A stretch of DNA of 64,000 bases from Methanomassiliicoccus sp. GTDB lineage: Archaea; Thermoplasmatota; Thermoplasmata; Methanomassiliicoccales; Methanomassiliicoccaceae. Below are positions 1 through 9,547 of the stretch, piece by piece. The stretch is from assembly GCA_033485155.1 (NCBI GenBank), contig JAWQJJ010000002.1, forward strand, positions 248,001-312,000, given 5' to 3'. The notes under the pieces were generated by a model. It was not told where the DNA came from and searched no databases. It saw only the letters and a list, made by a program, of their open reading frames with translations. How positions within the stretch are numbered: position 1 is the stretch's first letter; every line of letters starts with the position of its first letter. The position numbers were made by a program, and so were the translations under genes.

Positions 1-369
1 GGCAAGATATTCAAGAAATCCCTGATGGTCATATACGCCATACTTATCCCCCTGGTCCTGCTCATCATCTGCCTGGGACCCTGGATCCTGGGGATCCTGG
101 GCGAGGAGTACGCCGCCCAAGGACCGATCATCCTGGACCTGCTGGTCATCTCCAGCCTGTTCCTGGCCCCGTACCTGGCAGAGAGCACGGCCCTGAAGAT
201 AAGGGGAAAGGTAAGAGGGCTCATCATCCTCAGCGCGATAAACGCGATATCGTTCTTCGCCCTGCTGCTGGCATTGGTCTCCCTTTACGGAATGGATGGC
301 ATCGGTATGGCGTGGATCGGTTCCTTTGCCATCTGCACGGTGGTCGGTTATGTGATGGTCCGGGACTGA
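1..369 (+). CDS. Polysaccharide flippase (Wzx/MATE-like), C-terminal end only
   Basis: The reading frame is open from the first base of the window, so this is the last 122 residues of a longer membrane protein; the ATG at 25 is internal. What remains is very hydrophobic, with about three membrane segments and short charged turns such as KIRGKVRG, the pattern of the last helices of O-antigen/teichoic-acid flippases. The full flippase at 44020-45501 has a comparable C-terminal half. The family moves lipid-linked oligosaccharides across the membrane. The assignment rests on hydropathy, general pattern and neighbouring glycan genes, because the diagnostic N-terminal part lies outside the window. 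Confidence 0.6.
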   Translation, partial: GKIFKKSLMVIYAILIPLVLLIICLGPWILGILGEEYAAQGPIILDLLVISSLFLAPYLAESTALKIRGKVRGLIILSAINAISFFALLLALVSLYGMDGIGMAWIGSFAICTVVGYVMVRD

Positions 370-676
370 TCACGAGCAGGGTTCGTTCCGGCGTCGTCCC
401 TCCCGGCCCTGGAGTCGTCGATAATCGCCGATCATCCTTGCTTGCCATGCCAGCAATATGGCGGAGAGCGAACTTGCGGCCTCATGGGGTAAAAACGATC
501 GCCGTTTCTTCTATCTTGCCAAATAATCAGGTTTGATATTTTGAATGCTACTTTTTAATTATCTCCGGCCTTAGAAGGCCAAGTAATTTTGTCAATCATC
601 GAGTATTATTAATAAAATAATATTAAAAACCAAACGCCAACAATGTCAGGACAGGGCGAAAGCGCGGGGTGGTTCG
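370..676. other. Intergenic region with AT-rich promoter zone
   Basis: No convincing gene. The first 160 bases are GC-rich and hold only shadow frames. From about 535 the DNA turns AT-rich, and around 607-633 a run of A/T with repeated TTAATAAAAT-type sequence is a good candidate TATA region for the beta-helix gene starting at 677. Confidence 0.5.
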
Positions 677-2839
677 ATGGTAAAAGTCTTTAATAAGCTC
701 GGACGGAAGCTGAAGTATCTGGTAGTGGTCGTCGCGATTGTGGCTATGGTCATCAGCGTCGCGGTCATGGTCCCCCTGACCTCGGGAAGCACTGACCCGA
801 CGGTCTTCGGCAAACAACGCAAAGTCAGCTCGTCCATCACCATATCCATCGACTCTTCGACCCAGACCGTGGGCAAGAACGTCCACGCCGATTGCATCCT
901 CAAGGCCGGAAGCGGTATCACTTATGCCAAAGTCTCGATCAAGGTCATCCAGCCTAACGGCTTGACCGCCTACCCCACCCAGGGCTCGTCCACAACCACG
1001 GGCAGCAATGGCAAGTTCTCCATGGACTATACTCCCAAGATGACCGGTACCCACAAATTCGTGGCCACCTTCAACGGAAACAGCTACTACTCCTCAGCTA
1101 CCGACACCGAGTCATTCATCGTGAAATCTTCGACCTCCTCCCAAGGGACCGTGGCCAAGAGCTCTTCGACCATCGACCTGACAGTCTCGTCGTCGACCGT
1201 CTACACCGGCGCCACCATTCACGCTTACGGCCAGCTTAGCAGCGCCTCCGTCATCAGCAACGGGGCGGTGCAGCTGAAGGTGACCCTGCCCAACGGTGGA
1301 ACGGCTTATCCGGTGCAGGGATCCTCCGTGTCCGCTGACAGCAATGGCAGCTTCACCGCTGACTACGTCCCGACGACGACTGGTACTTTCACTTTGACTG
1401 CCACCTTCGCCGGGGACAGCACCCACAGCGGTTCCTCGGCTAACGTGTCGTTCGTTGCGACAGCCCAACCTTCCGCGACCACGGATCCGACAACCAACAC
1501 CACCACGGGCACGACCGATACGACCACCAACACGACCACCGGTGCCAACTCCACGGTGGCCTCCTCCTACAAGTACATCGTTACCAACGTCGGTGGGACC
1601 TACTACGCCAAGAACGCGGTCACCGGCGCGACCATATCGTCGGGCACCAACGCGGCCACGGTCATCCAGGCCGCCCTCAACTCCCTGACCTCCGGCAGGA
1701 CGGTCAAGGAAGGAGTCCTGCTGCAGGGCAGCTTCACCCTCACCTCGGCGATTACAATTCCCAGCTACACCACCCTCAAGCTCGAGGGGACGGTGACCGC
1801 CACCTCTTCCAACCACATGCTCACCGCCAACGGGCAGGCCAATCAGCCCAAGGCCTACTTTGACATCGTGGGCGGGGAATGGAACGGCAATGGCAAGTCC
1901 AGCATTCCCTTCTACTTCCGGTACTGCAGCGACGTCTCCGTATCCGGGCTTAAGGTCCATGACAGCCCCAGCGATCTCATCGAGTTCATATCGTGCAGCC
2001 GGATCACCGTGTCCAACGTCGAGAGCTACAACGGCGTGGGGTCATGCTGCGGGCTGGTCTACAGCAACAACTGCGTGGTGGAGAACAACAACTTCCATGA
2101 TGGGGGTTCGGGCATCTACTGCTACGCCGAGGATGATGGGATCGTGCAGGACATCAGCGATATGATCATCCGGGGCAACACCGTCGCCCGCACCCAGGCC
2201 TCCGGCATCGAGGCTCCCAGCCTGAGGGGTCTGGAAGACATCGGCGATAATTATCTGATCGAAAACAACCTGTGCATCGACTGCGGGATGGACGGGGACC
2301 ACCCCGGCATCATGGTTGGCTGGGGAGGCTTCGGCTCGGTGCAGATCAGGTTCGCCACCAACGCCATCGTGCGCAACAATGAGATCTACACCACCGGCGC
2401 CTATGCCTGCGACCAGGGCATCGACTTCAAGTGCAATTCGGGAGGCAAGGTCTACGGCAACTACATCCACGATGCCTACACCGTTGGGATGATCATCAGG
2501 GGTGTGGGCAATGAGGTCTACAGCAACACCATCACCGGCGGCCGGACCAGCGCCCCAGGAGTGGAGCTGTGGGACGCCAGCTCGACCTACTTCCACGATA
2601 ACGTTCTTACCGGTCTCAAGGGCACCGGGATTTGGATCGTTGTCAGTGACGGGTCCAAGGTCGGATGCAACAACAATGTCATAGACCACAACACCATCAA
2701 CGGGGTCTCCGGTGAATGGGTATCCATCTCCGATTCCATAAGCACGGGGAACGTGATCCAGAACAACACGTTCTACAAGAAAGGCTCCATAGCCAATGCC
2801 GGAACGGGAACCGTCATCCTGAACAACACAATCATCTGA
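677..2839 (+). CDS. Secreted Ig-like/parallel beta-helix surface protein
   Basis: A 720-residue exported protein. Residues about 14-34 form one hydrophobic segment after a basic N terminus (signal peptide or anchor). Two Ig-like beta-sandwich repeats follow (about 50-150 and 163-262), each with the pattern 'VGKNVHA...V.V..PNG...YP.QGSS...G.FS.DY.P...GT..F.ATF'. A Thr-rich linker (about 263-300) leads to a right-handed parallel beta-helix built of short repeats rich in NN, NT and GN turns, as in pectate-lyase-like proteins. Many N-x-S/T sequons are present. A GGGGTGG ribosome site lies just before the ATG. It is a paralogue of 29528-31702. Such proteins bind or cleave polysaccharide; no catalytic triad was identified, so the activity is unknown. 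Confidence 0.85.
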   Translation: MVKVFNKLGRKLKYLVVVVAIVAMVISVAVMVPLTSGSTDPTVFGKQRKVSSSITISIDSSTQTVGKNVHADCILKAGSGITYAKVSIKVIQPNGLTAYPTQGSSTTTGSNGKFSMDYTPKMTGTHKFVATFNGNSYYSSATDTESFIVKSSTSSQGTVAKSSSTIDLTVSSSTVYTGATIHAYGQLSSASVISNGAVQLKVTLPNGGTAYPVQGSSVSADSNGSFTADYVPTTTGTFTLTATFAGDSTHSGSSANVSFVATAQPSATTDPTTNTTTGTTDTTTNTTTGANSTVASSYKYIVTNVGGTYYAKNAVTGATISSGTNAATVIQAALNSLTSGRTVKEGVLLQGSFTLTSAITIPSYTTLKLEGTVTATSSNHMLTANGQANQPKAYFDIVGGEWNGNGKSSIPFYFRYCSDVSVSGLKVHDSPSDLIEFISCSRITVSNVESYNGVGSCCGLVYSNNCVVENNNFHDGGSGIYCYAEDDGIVQDISDMIIRGNTVARTQASGIEAPSLRGLEDIGDNYLIENNLCIDCGMDGDHPGIMVGWGGFGSVQIRFATNAIVRNNEIYTTGAYACDQGIDFKCNSGGKVYGNYIHDAYTVGMIIRGVGNEVYSNTITGGRTSAPGVELWDASSTYFHDNVLTGLKGTGIWIVVSDGSKVGCNNNVIDHNTINGVSGEWVSISDSISTGNVIQNNTFYKKGSIANAGTGTVILNNTII

Positions 2840-2844
2840 TCGGA

Positions 2845-2912
2845 TAGCCCGGCCCGAACGAGGTGAGGGTAGCCCCGCCCCCATCCTTTTGGATGGGCTC
2901 GATTCCGGGCTA
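2845..2912. terminator. Nested hairpin between convergent genes
   Basis: TAGCCCGG (2845-2852) pairs perfectly with CCGGGCTA (2905-2912). Inside, CCCATCC (2880-2886) and GGATGGG (2891-2897) form a second perfect stem around TTTT. It lies between the convergent beta-helix gene and the GT4 gene and overlaps the latter's stop codon. A bidirectional terminator or mRNA 3' end structure is the simplest reading. Confidence 0.6.
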
Positions 2913-4058
2913 GCTCTCCGCGGGCTGAGGATTGCCGGCCGCTTTGGGTCTGTCGACCTCAGTGGCCTCGAGAACGCCCTGGTAGACCTTCACCGTCTCC
3001 TCGGCGATCCGCCTCCAGTGGAAGTCCGCCGCGTAGGTACTGATGGCTGACCGGTCCCACTCCCGTTCCAGGGCCTTTTGCAGCTCTTCGGCCAGTGCGG
3101 CCGGGTCTCCCCGTTCGCACAGCAGCCCGTATCGGTCCGAGGATACGATCTGGGGCACTCCCCCCACCTTGGTCCCCACGAACGGGATCCCGCAGGCCAG
3201 GCACTCGAACATGACTGTCGGGTTCCCCTCGTGACAGCTCGACAGCACGAATATGTCCGCAGAGTTGTGCCACAGGCAGATGCCCTCCGCGGTCTGATAG
3301 TCAACGATTAGGGAGATCTTGTCGCTCAACCCGCTATTCTCGATCTGATCCCTGATAGCCTGCTCCTGGGAGCCGTGGCCGACGATGCACAGATGGACAT
3401 CGTCCCTCTTTTGGCACAATATCCTCATCGCTTCGATCAGGTGCCGGTGGGCCTTGTATCTCTCCAGGTTGGCAATGTTCACCAGCAGCTTGCCCGGAGC
3501 GGTGATGCCCAGCTTGGCCCTCGACTCCTCCCTGTCCAGCGGGAAGATGGCTTGGGGATTGAACCCGTTGGAGATGACGTGGATCTTGCCCAGAGCGGTC
3601 GAACCGAACGCCTGACCGAACGCCTCCTTCTGCCGGTTGGAGACCAGTATGCACGCCGATGAGGAATCGAGCACAAGTTTCATCATCCGATGATGCGAGG
3701 AGACGAACTGCTCGGTCTGGCTGTAGTGGAATGTGAATATCTGCTCCTTTCCCAGGATGCGGGTGAACACCGAAGCTACCATGGCAGTGATGAACCCTGG
3801 CATCCCGCCCGAGGATTGAGTATGAACGATGTCGTATTCTTTCCTCCGCTTCACCAGTTGAATGGGGAACCCGATGAACCGGCCGTACATCTTGTGGATG
3901 ATGGCGTCGATATTCTCTCCTGATCGGGAGAGGGACGAGTCGTAGGTAATGAGCTGCAGGCCAGGCATGCCGGTCATTTCCTTCTTCAAGTACCTCATGT
4001 GGTTGCTGACGCCACCGGTCTTGTCTTGCGGCCCCTCCATGAAAACCCGAACGTTCAT
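2910..4058 (-). CDS. Glycosyltransferase family 4 (GT-B fold)
   Basis: A 382-residue cytoplasmic GT4 enzyme that would transfer a sugar from a nucleotide donor to a lipid-linked glycan. The N-terminal acceptor domain has the 'GGVSNHMRYLKKEM' loop. The C-terminal donor domain contains 'VNIANLERYKAHRHLIEAM', 'LCIVGHGSQE' and the E-x7-E region 'SSCHEGNPTVMFECLACGIPFVGTKVGG', typical of the family. The ATG has a GAGGGG ribosome site six bases upstream. It stands alone on this strand, divergent from the PIG-L deacetylase gene. Donor and acceptor cannot be deduced. It resembles the GT4 at 53158-54267, including the GNPTVMFECLGCG block. Confidence 0.9.
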   Translation of the reverse strand: MNVRVFMEGPQDKTGGVSNHMRYLKKEMTGMPGLQLITYDSSLSRSGENIDAIIHKMYGRFIGFPIQLVKRRKEYDIVHTQSSGGMPGFITAMVASVFTRILGKEQIFTFHYSQTEQFVSSHHRMMKLVLDSSSACILVSNRQKEAFGQAFGSTALGKIHVISNGFNPQAIFPLDREESRAKLGITAPGKLLVNIANLERYKAHRHLIEAMRILCQKRDDVHLCIVGHGSQEQAIRDQIENSGLSDKISLIVDYQTAEGICLWHNSADIFVLSSCHEGNPTVMFECLACGIPFVGTKVGGVPQIVSSDRYGLLCERGDPAALAEELQKALEREWDRSAISTYAADFHWRRIAEETVKVYQGVLEATEVDRPKAAGNPQPAES

Positions 4059-4122
4059 TGCTTGCCCCTCATCTCCAATTCTTTTAGACCTAGATTATCA
4101 TCTGAGATATATTATGATTGCA

Positions 4123-4138
4123 ACTTATATATAAATAA
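4123..4138. promoter_or_regulatory. Symmetric TATA region, divergent promoters
   Basis: The run CTTATATATAAATAAA sits between the divergent GT4 (start 4058, minus) and PIG-L (start 4232, plus) genes. It is nearly self-complementary and could serve as TATA box in either direction. A second plus-strand candidate, ATTATATATGAT, lies at about 4169-4180. No other regulatory motif was recognised. Confidence 0.4.
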
Positions 4139-4231
4139 ACCGATTAGGCATGGTTCAATAGTTTATCCATTATATATGATAGATAATTCTTAAATGGGAA
4201 ATGATCATCTGACACGAGCGGGGTGGAACGC

Positions 4232-5041
4232 ATGGTAGGTGCAGCCAAGGTAGATGAGAGGGTCCGTCCTCTCCTTATCGGGGGGAAGATGAGGAGATAT
4301 ATGAAGTTCGTGAAAATTTTTGGTCGGATCACCGTGGGAAAATGCTCGCCACAACCCCCCATCAGGCCGGTGGAGGAGGCCCAGAGAGTGCTAGTCATCG
4401 CTCCCCACCCCGACGACGAGGTCCTCGGTTGCGGAGGGACGGTTAAGAAGTACGGGGAAAGGGGCGCTCACATCAAGACCTTGTACTTCACCGATGGGAG
4501 CGAGGGCAATCCGGACCTCGGCGGTCAGGAGTTGGCGACCATGCGGAGGCAGGAGGCCGAAGAAGGCCTCAAGATCATCGGATGTCACGATAGCCAGTTC
4601 CTCGACAACAAGGATGGCGACCTGCGCGCCGATCGCAATGCCATAGGCGCCACCGGGGAGGTCCTGGATATGTTCCATCCGGACATAATCTTCGTTCCAT
4701 TCATTTTCGACAACCATTCCGACCACATCCAGTCGGCCATTGCTCTTGCGGAGGCTCTTAAGAACTACCGGGAGCCTGTGATCTGCTACTGCTACGAGGT
4801 GTGGACTCCCCTCTTTCCCAACCTGCTCGTCGACATCACCGACACCATCGATGCCAAGATGAAGGCCATGGACGCCCACCGCTCGCAGATTGACCATCAG
4901 AACATCAAGGAGTGCGTCTTCGGGCTGAACTCATACCGGGCCATCGGGTGGGGCAAGAAGGTCAAAGCCTGTGAGGCCTTCTATAGGTGCTCCAGGAAGG
5001 AGTACATCAAGATCGTCCTTGATCAGGGAAAGATCGGCTGA
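4232..5041 (+). CDS. PIG-L/LmbE family zinc deacetylase
   Basis: A 269-residue member of the PIG-L superfamily, which removes the acetyl group from N-acetylglucosaminyl compounds. The signature HPDDE is at residues 59-63 after 'VLVIAP'; the third zinc ligand motif is NHSDH (His162-Asp164-His165). An N-terminal stretch of about 50 residues precedes the catalytic fold. The ATG at 4232 follows GGGGTGG at suitable spacing; a GTG at 4223 in the same frame is less well placed. It converges on the FemAB-like gene with a four-base gap. In this locus it could free an amino group on a glycan sugar for re-acylation, which is inference. Confidence 0.9.
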   Translation: MVGAAKVDERVRPLLIGGKMRRYMKFVKIFGRITVGKCSPQPPIRPVEEAQRVLVIAPHPDDEVLGCGGTVKKYGERGAHIKTLYFTDGSEGNPDLGGQELATMRRQEAEEGLKIIGCHDSQFLDNKDGDLRADRNAIGATGEVLDMFHPDIIFVPFIFDNHSDHIQSAIALAEALKNYREPVICYCYEVWTPLFPNLLVDITDTIDAKMKAMDAHRSQIDHQNIKECVFGLNSYRAIGWGKKVKACEAFYRCSRKEYIKIVLDQGKIG

Positions 5042-5045
5042 TCGG

Positions 5046-6164
5046 TCACTCTCCGTTGCCTTTGGTCCCCTCGTCTGCGGGGCCGGCCTCGCTAGCCTGA
5101 TGCACGGGCTTGTCCCGGTCCTTGATCTCTTTGAGCTTCTGATACCCTGAATAAATGAGCCGGGCGCCATAGTTCATAGGTGCCACAGTCGAGTAATAGT
5201 CATGGTATTCGGGCCCGAACCCCCTCTTCATGGCGTAGTTTCGGTCCATAGGGTCCTTGTTATTGGTGCCGAAGCAGACCAGGTGGATATTGTTGGCGTA
5301 GGCAAATTGGATCTCTTCCCATGAGAGCGCATAAGGTGGATGATAGGTCTTGCCGATGTCTCGATTGAGGGCCAGATAACGAAGGTGGATGGCCCCTCTC
5401 TGAGTATCGATCAACCCCATCGCCCCTCCGGCCAGGTGATCGTCCTTCTCCAGGAAGGTCATCCTGAGCTCATCCTTGGAGAACAGATCGAAAAGAATCT
5501 CGAAGTGGGACTTGGCAAAGGGCGAAGCTCCGATGTAATTGAGGTTCTCCTCGTAGTAAGTGTAGAACAGGTCGAGGTCCTTCTTGTCCCTGGAATCCCG
5601 GATGGTGTAGCCGGACTGCTCGAACCGGCGGACGTATTTCCTGTGGTTGCGTCGGCTCTTTCCCGACAGCAACGTATTCCATATGTAGTCCGGAGGATTC
5701 TGCTTAAGATCGAGCATGAAGTAGCCGTTGGTGTGAAGGGGATAGGTCTTCAATCGGCTCTGGCTCAGGGTGGCATCGACACGTTCAATGGCCCGGGGAT
5801 CGGGATCGGTGACTATGGCGAAGGAGTATCCCTCTGCCTTCGCCATCGCGGTCAACTCCTTCGCCACCTCCTCGTAGATGGCCATGTCCTGCGCTCGGTC
5901 GACGAGGATATGCCTGATGTCAGTGGCCGGGGGAGGGGTGAGCGATCTCCGTCCATGAAGGGGGACCTCGAAGAAGGGGCAAATGGCCACCGGCTTCTCT
6001 TTGTCATATATGATGAAATATCGGCCTTTATGGCCGAACGACCGCTCGATGACCTGCTTCCATCTTAGCGAATGATAGATAGTGCCATCCGGGCAGTCAC
6101 GATTGAAAGCTTCCCAGTCCTGTTCGTTGTCCTTCGTCAGCTGCTCGCAATGGAACGGTGCCAT
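5046..6164 (-). CDS. FemAB-like GNAT-fold transferase
   Basis: A 372-residue soluble protein of the FemAB/Acetyltransf_6 group, whose bacterial members add amino acids to peptidoglycan precursors or acylate exopolysaccharide. The N terminus 'CEQLTKDNEQDWEAFNRDC' followed by 'YHSLRWKQVIERSFGH' is the usual start. The region 'SGKSRRNHRKYVRRFEQSGY' matches the basic helix of the family, and 'NYAMKRGFGPEYHDYYSTV' is its C-terminal motif. This organism probably lacks murein, so the acceptor is more likely an amino sugar or lipid. It belongs to the same broad fold as the four proteins at 41678-48247 but is only distantly similar to them. The substrate is unknown. Confidence 0.8.
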   Translation of the reverse strand: MAPFHCEQLTKDNEQDWEAFNRDCPDGTIYHSLRWKQVIERSFGHKGRYFIIYDKEKPVAICPFFEVPLHGRRSLTPPPATDIRHILVDRAQDMAIYEEVAKELTAMAKAEGYSFAIVTDPDPRAIERVDATLSQSRLKTYPLHTNGYFMLDLKQNPPDYIWNTLLSGKSRRNHRKYVRRFEQSGYTIRDSRDKKDLDLFYTYYEENLNYIGASPFAKSHFEILFDLFSKDELRMTFLEKDDHLAGGAMGLIDTQRGAIHLRYLALNRDIGKTYHPPYALSWEEIQFAYANNIHLVCFGTNNKDPMDRNYAMKRGFGPEYHDYYSTVAPMNYGARLIYSGYQKLKEIKDRDKPVHQASEAGPADEGTKGNGE

Positions 6165-6309
6165 TCAATTTTATTAGATATCTTTTTATTAATAATCTTT
6201 GCTATTCGTGTCCCGCCTGCAACAACGGACCCCTGGCCAGCCATGGCCAACGCCACCAGCGCCGGCTTGGGCTTCCTGGACAGCGTCCTCCGCCCCGGTT
6301 TAGGCGAGT

Positions 6310-7485
6310 TCACCGGAAGTTGTCTTGATAAGCTCGAACGGTACGTTCCCAGGTGTACCGGCGGGCGTCCAGCTCGGCCTTGCGTCCTTTTCGCTCCCGG
6401 TCCTCGCGGTCGGAGATGAAACGCTCGATGGACTCGGCGATCTCTTCCGGCTCGTTGCTGACCAATCGGCCGTTGCTCTCGTTGATGATCTCGGGTATCC
6501 CTCCCACCGCCGAGGCCACGACCGGCTTCCCCTGGGACATCGCCTCCAGCACGGCCATCGACAGCGCCTCGTTCAGGGTGATGTGGGTGAAGATATCGCA
6601 CGCCCTCACCGCCAAGAAAGGGTTCTGCAGGTTCCCTGTAAATACGACGTGGGACGCTATGCCCTCCTGTCGAGCATATGACTTCAGTTCCTCGGCGTAC
6701 CGGCCCTCGCCCGTCAGCACGAGAACGATACGGGGATGGCGTTCCAGGAGCAGTTTCAGGGACGACATGAGCAGCTTCACCCCCTCGTACTTGAGCCGAT
6801 GGTTCAGGAGGCCATGTCCAAGCAGCATGATGTCGCCGTCCGTCAGACCGTACCGCGTCCTGAACACTTTGACCTCTTCCTCTGGGATCGAAGGTGGATT
6901 CACTCCAGCGTAGGTGATGATGCTCTTCCTGAAGGTCGCGCCATAGATCTTTTTGGTCTCCGCCTCCATGTACACGGTGGTGAAGGCCACGACGTCGCAC
7001 CGACCCCACAGGAACCTCATCATCCTTCGGTTCAGGAAGGACGGGTCGTCGGCCACGGTGTGGACCGAACCGATCAGGCGGGTACCGCTCACCTTTCTAT
7101 ACATCAGGCCGGGGATCAGGCAGAACCAGTAGCTCAAGGAGATGGTCACCTTGGGCTTGGATCGGAGCAGCTCGAGCAGTGAACCGGCCATGAACAGGAG
7201 CTTGTTGCGGGGCAGAGCGACGTTCTTGGGGTCCCTCCCCTCCCTGAATAGCACGAAATGAGGGATGCCCTCTGCCTGCAGTTCATCGGTGAAACCGACC
7301 AGGAATGTCTTGATGCCCCCGCCGGCGCTCTCCTTCCAGAAGTTGGTGACAACAGCCACTTCTTTGCCACCAACCCCGGCTGCACCTGACCGCACTTGCC
7401 TCTCGGTTTCGGTCGTCCCCATCGGAGGATTTGGAGATCGCGTCATGGGAACGTTCACCGGTTCGTCTGTCATCAGCGCAACCAT
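6310..7485 (-). CDS. Glycosyltransferase family 4
   Basis: A 391-residue GT-B glycosyltransferase. The acceptor domain has the 'SAGGGIKTFLVGFTDELQAEG' loop. The donor domain has 'GHGLLNHRLKYEGVKLLMSSLKLLL', 'VLTGEGRYAEELKSYA' and 'ALSMAVLEAMSQGKPVVASAVGGIPEII', where the two glutamates frame the nucleotide-sugar site. A charged tail of about 40 residues closes it. It starts 10 bases after the stop of the GT-C-like gene at 7496-9175 with a GAGGGTC ribosome site, so the two form an operon. The same pairing recurs at 54304-56064 and 53158-54267. Confidence 0.9.
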   Translation of the reverse strand: MVALMTDEPVNVPMTRSPNPPMGTTETERQVRSGAAGVGGKEVAVVTNFWKESAGGGIKTFLVGFTDELQAEGIPHFVLFREGRDPKNVALPRNKLLFMAGSLLELLRSKPKVTISLSYWFCLIPGLMYRKVSGTRLIGSVHTVADDPSFLNRRMMRFLWGRCDVVAFTTVYMEAETKKIYGATFRKSIITYAGVNPPSIPEEEVKVFRTRYGLTDGDIMLLGHGLLNHRLKYEGVKLLMSSLKLLLERHPRIVLVLTGEGRYAEELKSYARQEGIASHVVFTGNLQNPFLAVRACDIFTHITLNEALSMAVLEAMSQGKPVVASAVGGIPEIINESNGRLVSNEPEEIAESIERFISDREDRERKGRKAELDARRYTWERTVRAYQDNFR

Positions 7486-7495
7486 CGATGGACCC

Positions 7496-9175
7496 TCATG
7501 CTCTCGTGTAGGTGGTCAGACAATCGCTCATGTAAACGTGGTTGACCTCGGTCGACCACGTGACCGAGCCGAAGTCGCTGGCGTTGTACTTGTCGGCGGC
7601 CGCCCAGGTCCTGGTGTAGGCGAGGACGTCGTAGTCGGAGAAGATCAGATATTGCATGCTTTCCGTCCTGTTGGCGTTCAAGAACGGATCGAGATGGGGG
7701 GACGCTTCTGTGATGTTCCACAAATTGCTGTTCTGCCTGACGGCGATCTCGTCATGGGACAGGCTGGTGAAGCGGATGGGATTGGTCAGGACGACGTAGG
7801 TCATCGAGCCGTTCTCCTGCTCCGTGATCAGCCAGTTGTTGCCGACGACCTCGGACTTGGCCAAAGCTCCGTTGGGATAGACCTCCAACGGATCCTGGTA
7901 CATCGTGAATACGGTGGCGACCATGCAGACCACGATGAGGGCGGCCAGCGCCTGGGACCGGTACCTCTTCTTATCCTTCCTGAAAGTGTATAGAAGGTAA
8001 CCAACCAGAGGTATGGTGAAGATCATGGTGAAGTTGAGATTGATCATCCGGAAGGGATTGTGAGTATAGGTGAACACGACCATCACCGCAAGGAATGCCG
8101 CTCCGCCCAGGAAGCAGGCCATGGTAACGGTCATCGGATGCGTCCTCCATCCGTTCTTGAGGATTATTATCCCCACCCAAAGGGACAGGAGGATGTAGAT
8201 CAGATCATCCACTGTCACCACGAGTATCGATTGGACTATCGACAGAATTCCCATCTGGGAGGATTGCCCCTGAGCGGTCCCCAGGGTACTGGCCCCCACA
8301 GCCAATCCCATCAGCTGCTCCACAATGTTCTGAAGGTCCCGAACCAATCCCGCGTTGAAGACGATCCAGCCGAACAAGATGACGACGCAGAAGAGAAGGA
8401 ATGAAGGAGAGATGGACCTTACCTTCGTTCTGGACAGATCTTGAGTCAAGAGGGTGATGAACATGACGAGGAGGGCCCCAACGGCGACCAGGGGGTGCCC
8501 GAACACGAAGAAGAGGACCATCAACCCTGCAAGTGCCTTGTAGCTCGCCTTTCCCGTGGTGCATCGTTGCAGGATGAAAAAGAAGAAGGGGAGCATGAGC
8601 ACGCACCAGGTCTCGTGGTATATCGTGGGGATGTACCACGCGAAGAAGATGGGAATGGCTGCCATCATCATCGATGTCACGAACAACGGCTTGGTCGATA
8701 TGGCCCTTGCCCAGCACAGGATGCCCAGAGTGTAGGCGGTGAAGAAAAGGGCAGGGAACAGTTGCGACATCATGACAACGCTCTGTCCGGTGACCATCCC
8801 AGTCATGGCCATGATCAGTGATCCGATGGGATAGAAGTTGTAATCGGGGATCGAGCCCAGCTGGACTATGTCCTTCCCAAAGCCGACGTAGGTCTGAGAA
8901 TCGAAGCGCTCGAGGTAGATGAAACCCCTGTAGAGGTAGAGTGTGATAAGAACGAAGTTGGTGATAAGGAGCTGGAATAGCCCCACGCTGAAGAAGAATC
9001 GGCTTTTTCCGTAGCTGAAGATTAGGGTGGCGATACCGGAAACGATTCCCAGGATGATCGCGATCCAAAAGATGGCAGGAGTGCTCTGATATACAGAATA
9101 TTCATACTTGCCCATCGGAGCGTTGTACACCGAGATGATGGCTAACGTCATCAGGACGAACGAGAACGCTGCCAA
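7496..9175 (-). CDS. GT-C-like multipass membrane protein
   Basis: At least 559 residues with about 12 membrane helices and a C-terminal outer domain of about 130 residues. The first large loop carries 'YLERFDSQTYVGFGKDI'. An acidic-residue motif after helix 3-4 and a C-terminal soluble domain are features of GT-C glycosyltransferases that use polyprenyl-phosphate sugars, but no definite family was recognised. It is clearly homologous to 54304-56064 (ERTDSLSYVGYAKDI). The TTG at 9173-9175 lies inside the conserved first helix; the frame stays open upstream to a TGA at 9245-9247 with no ATG, GTG or TTG, so the true start may be a rare codon such as ATT at 9224-9226. Confidence 0.7.
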   Translation of the reverse strand: MAAFSFVLMTLAIISVYNAPMGKYEYSVYQSTPAIFWIAIILGIVSGIATLIFSYGKSRFFFSVGLFQLLITNFVLITLYLYRGFIYLERFDSQTYVGFGKDIVQLGSIPDYNFYPIGSLIMAMTGMVTGQSVVMMSQLFPALFFTAYTLGILCWARAISTKPLFVTSMMMAAIPIFFAWYIPTIYHETWCVLMLPFFFFILQRCTTGKASYKALAGLMVLFFVFGHPLVAVGALLVMFITLLTQDLSRTKVRSISPSFLLFCVVILFGWIVFNAGLVRDLQNIVEQLMGLAVGASTLGTAQGQSSQMGILSIVQSILVVTVDDLIYILLSLWVGIIILKNGWRTHPMTVTMACFLGGAAFLAVMVVFTYTHNPFRMINLNFTMIFTIPLVGYLLYTFRKDKKRYRSQALAALIVVCMVATVFTMYQDPLEVYPNGALAKSEVVGNNWLITEQENGSMTYVVLTNPIRFTSLSHDEIAVRQNSNLWNITEASPHLDPFLNANRTESMQYLIFSDYDVLAYTRTWAAADKYNASDFGSVTWSTEVNHVYMSDCLTTYTRA

Positions 9176-9443
9176 TAGGGCGAGGCGCCGCCGGACCTTG
9201 CTCTGACTCCACTCCGTATTGTCAATCTCCCCAGCCGTTGATCTTCAACTCGGCGGCACAAGAATGTCGTCCGCCTAATTATATATCATGTATCAAAATT
9301 ATTAGAAAAGAATCCATATGGTGCGAGCCGGACCGCGATCGGCGGCCGATACGAAACCTTTGTCTCCCGCGAGCCCCCCTCCGAGAAGATTAAATAGGAC
9401 CAGCTCTACTTTATTATCTTAGATTTATAAATTAGGTGTCGGT

Positions 9444-9455
9444 AAAATATAATAA
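9444..9455 (+). promoter_or_regulatory. Candidate TATA box
   Basis: AAAATATAATAA in an AT-rich stretch about 95 bases upstream of the start chosen for the propeller protein. It implies a leader of about 65-70 bases if the usual TATA-to-start spacing holds. Confidence 0.35.
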
Positions 9456-9547
9456 GCGGGGGAATCAAACACGAGGGCTATTAAGGGGGGAAGCAGTTTC
9501 GGAGGATGGACTTTCGAACATCTGGATGCAGGGAAGGTGATGCTGGT

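Noticed and set aside
1112-1960. Long minus-strand frame opposite the first beta-helix protein (282 codons)
   Set aside because: Gly/Arg/Val-rich shadow of the real gene's codon pattern, with no domain; the same holds for 2042-2884, 9425-10753, 20997-22319 and 57764-58936.
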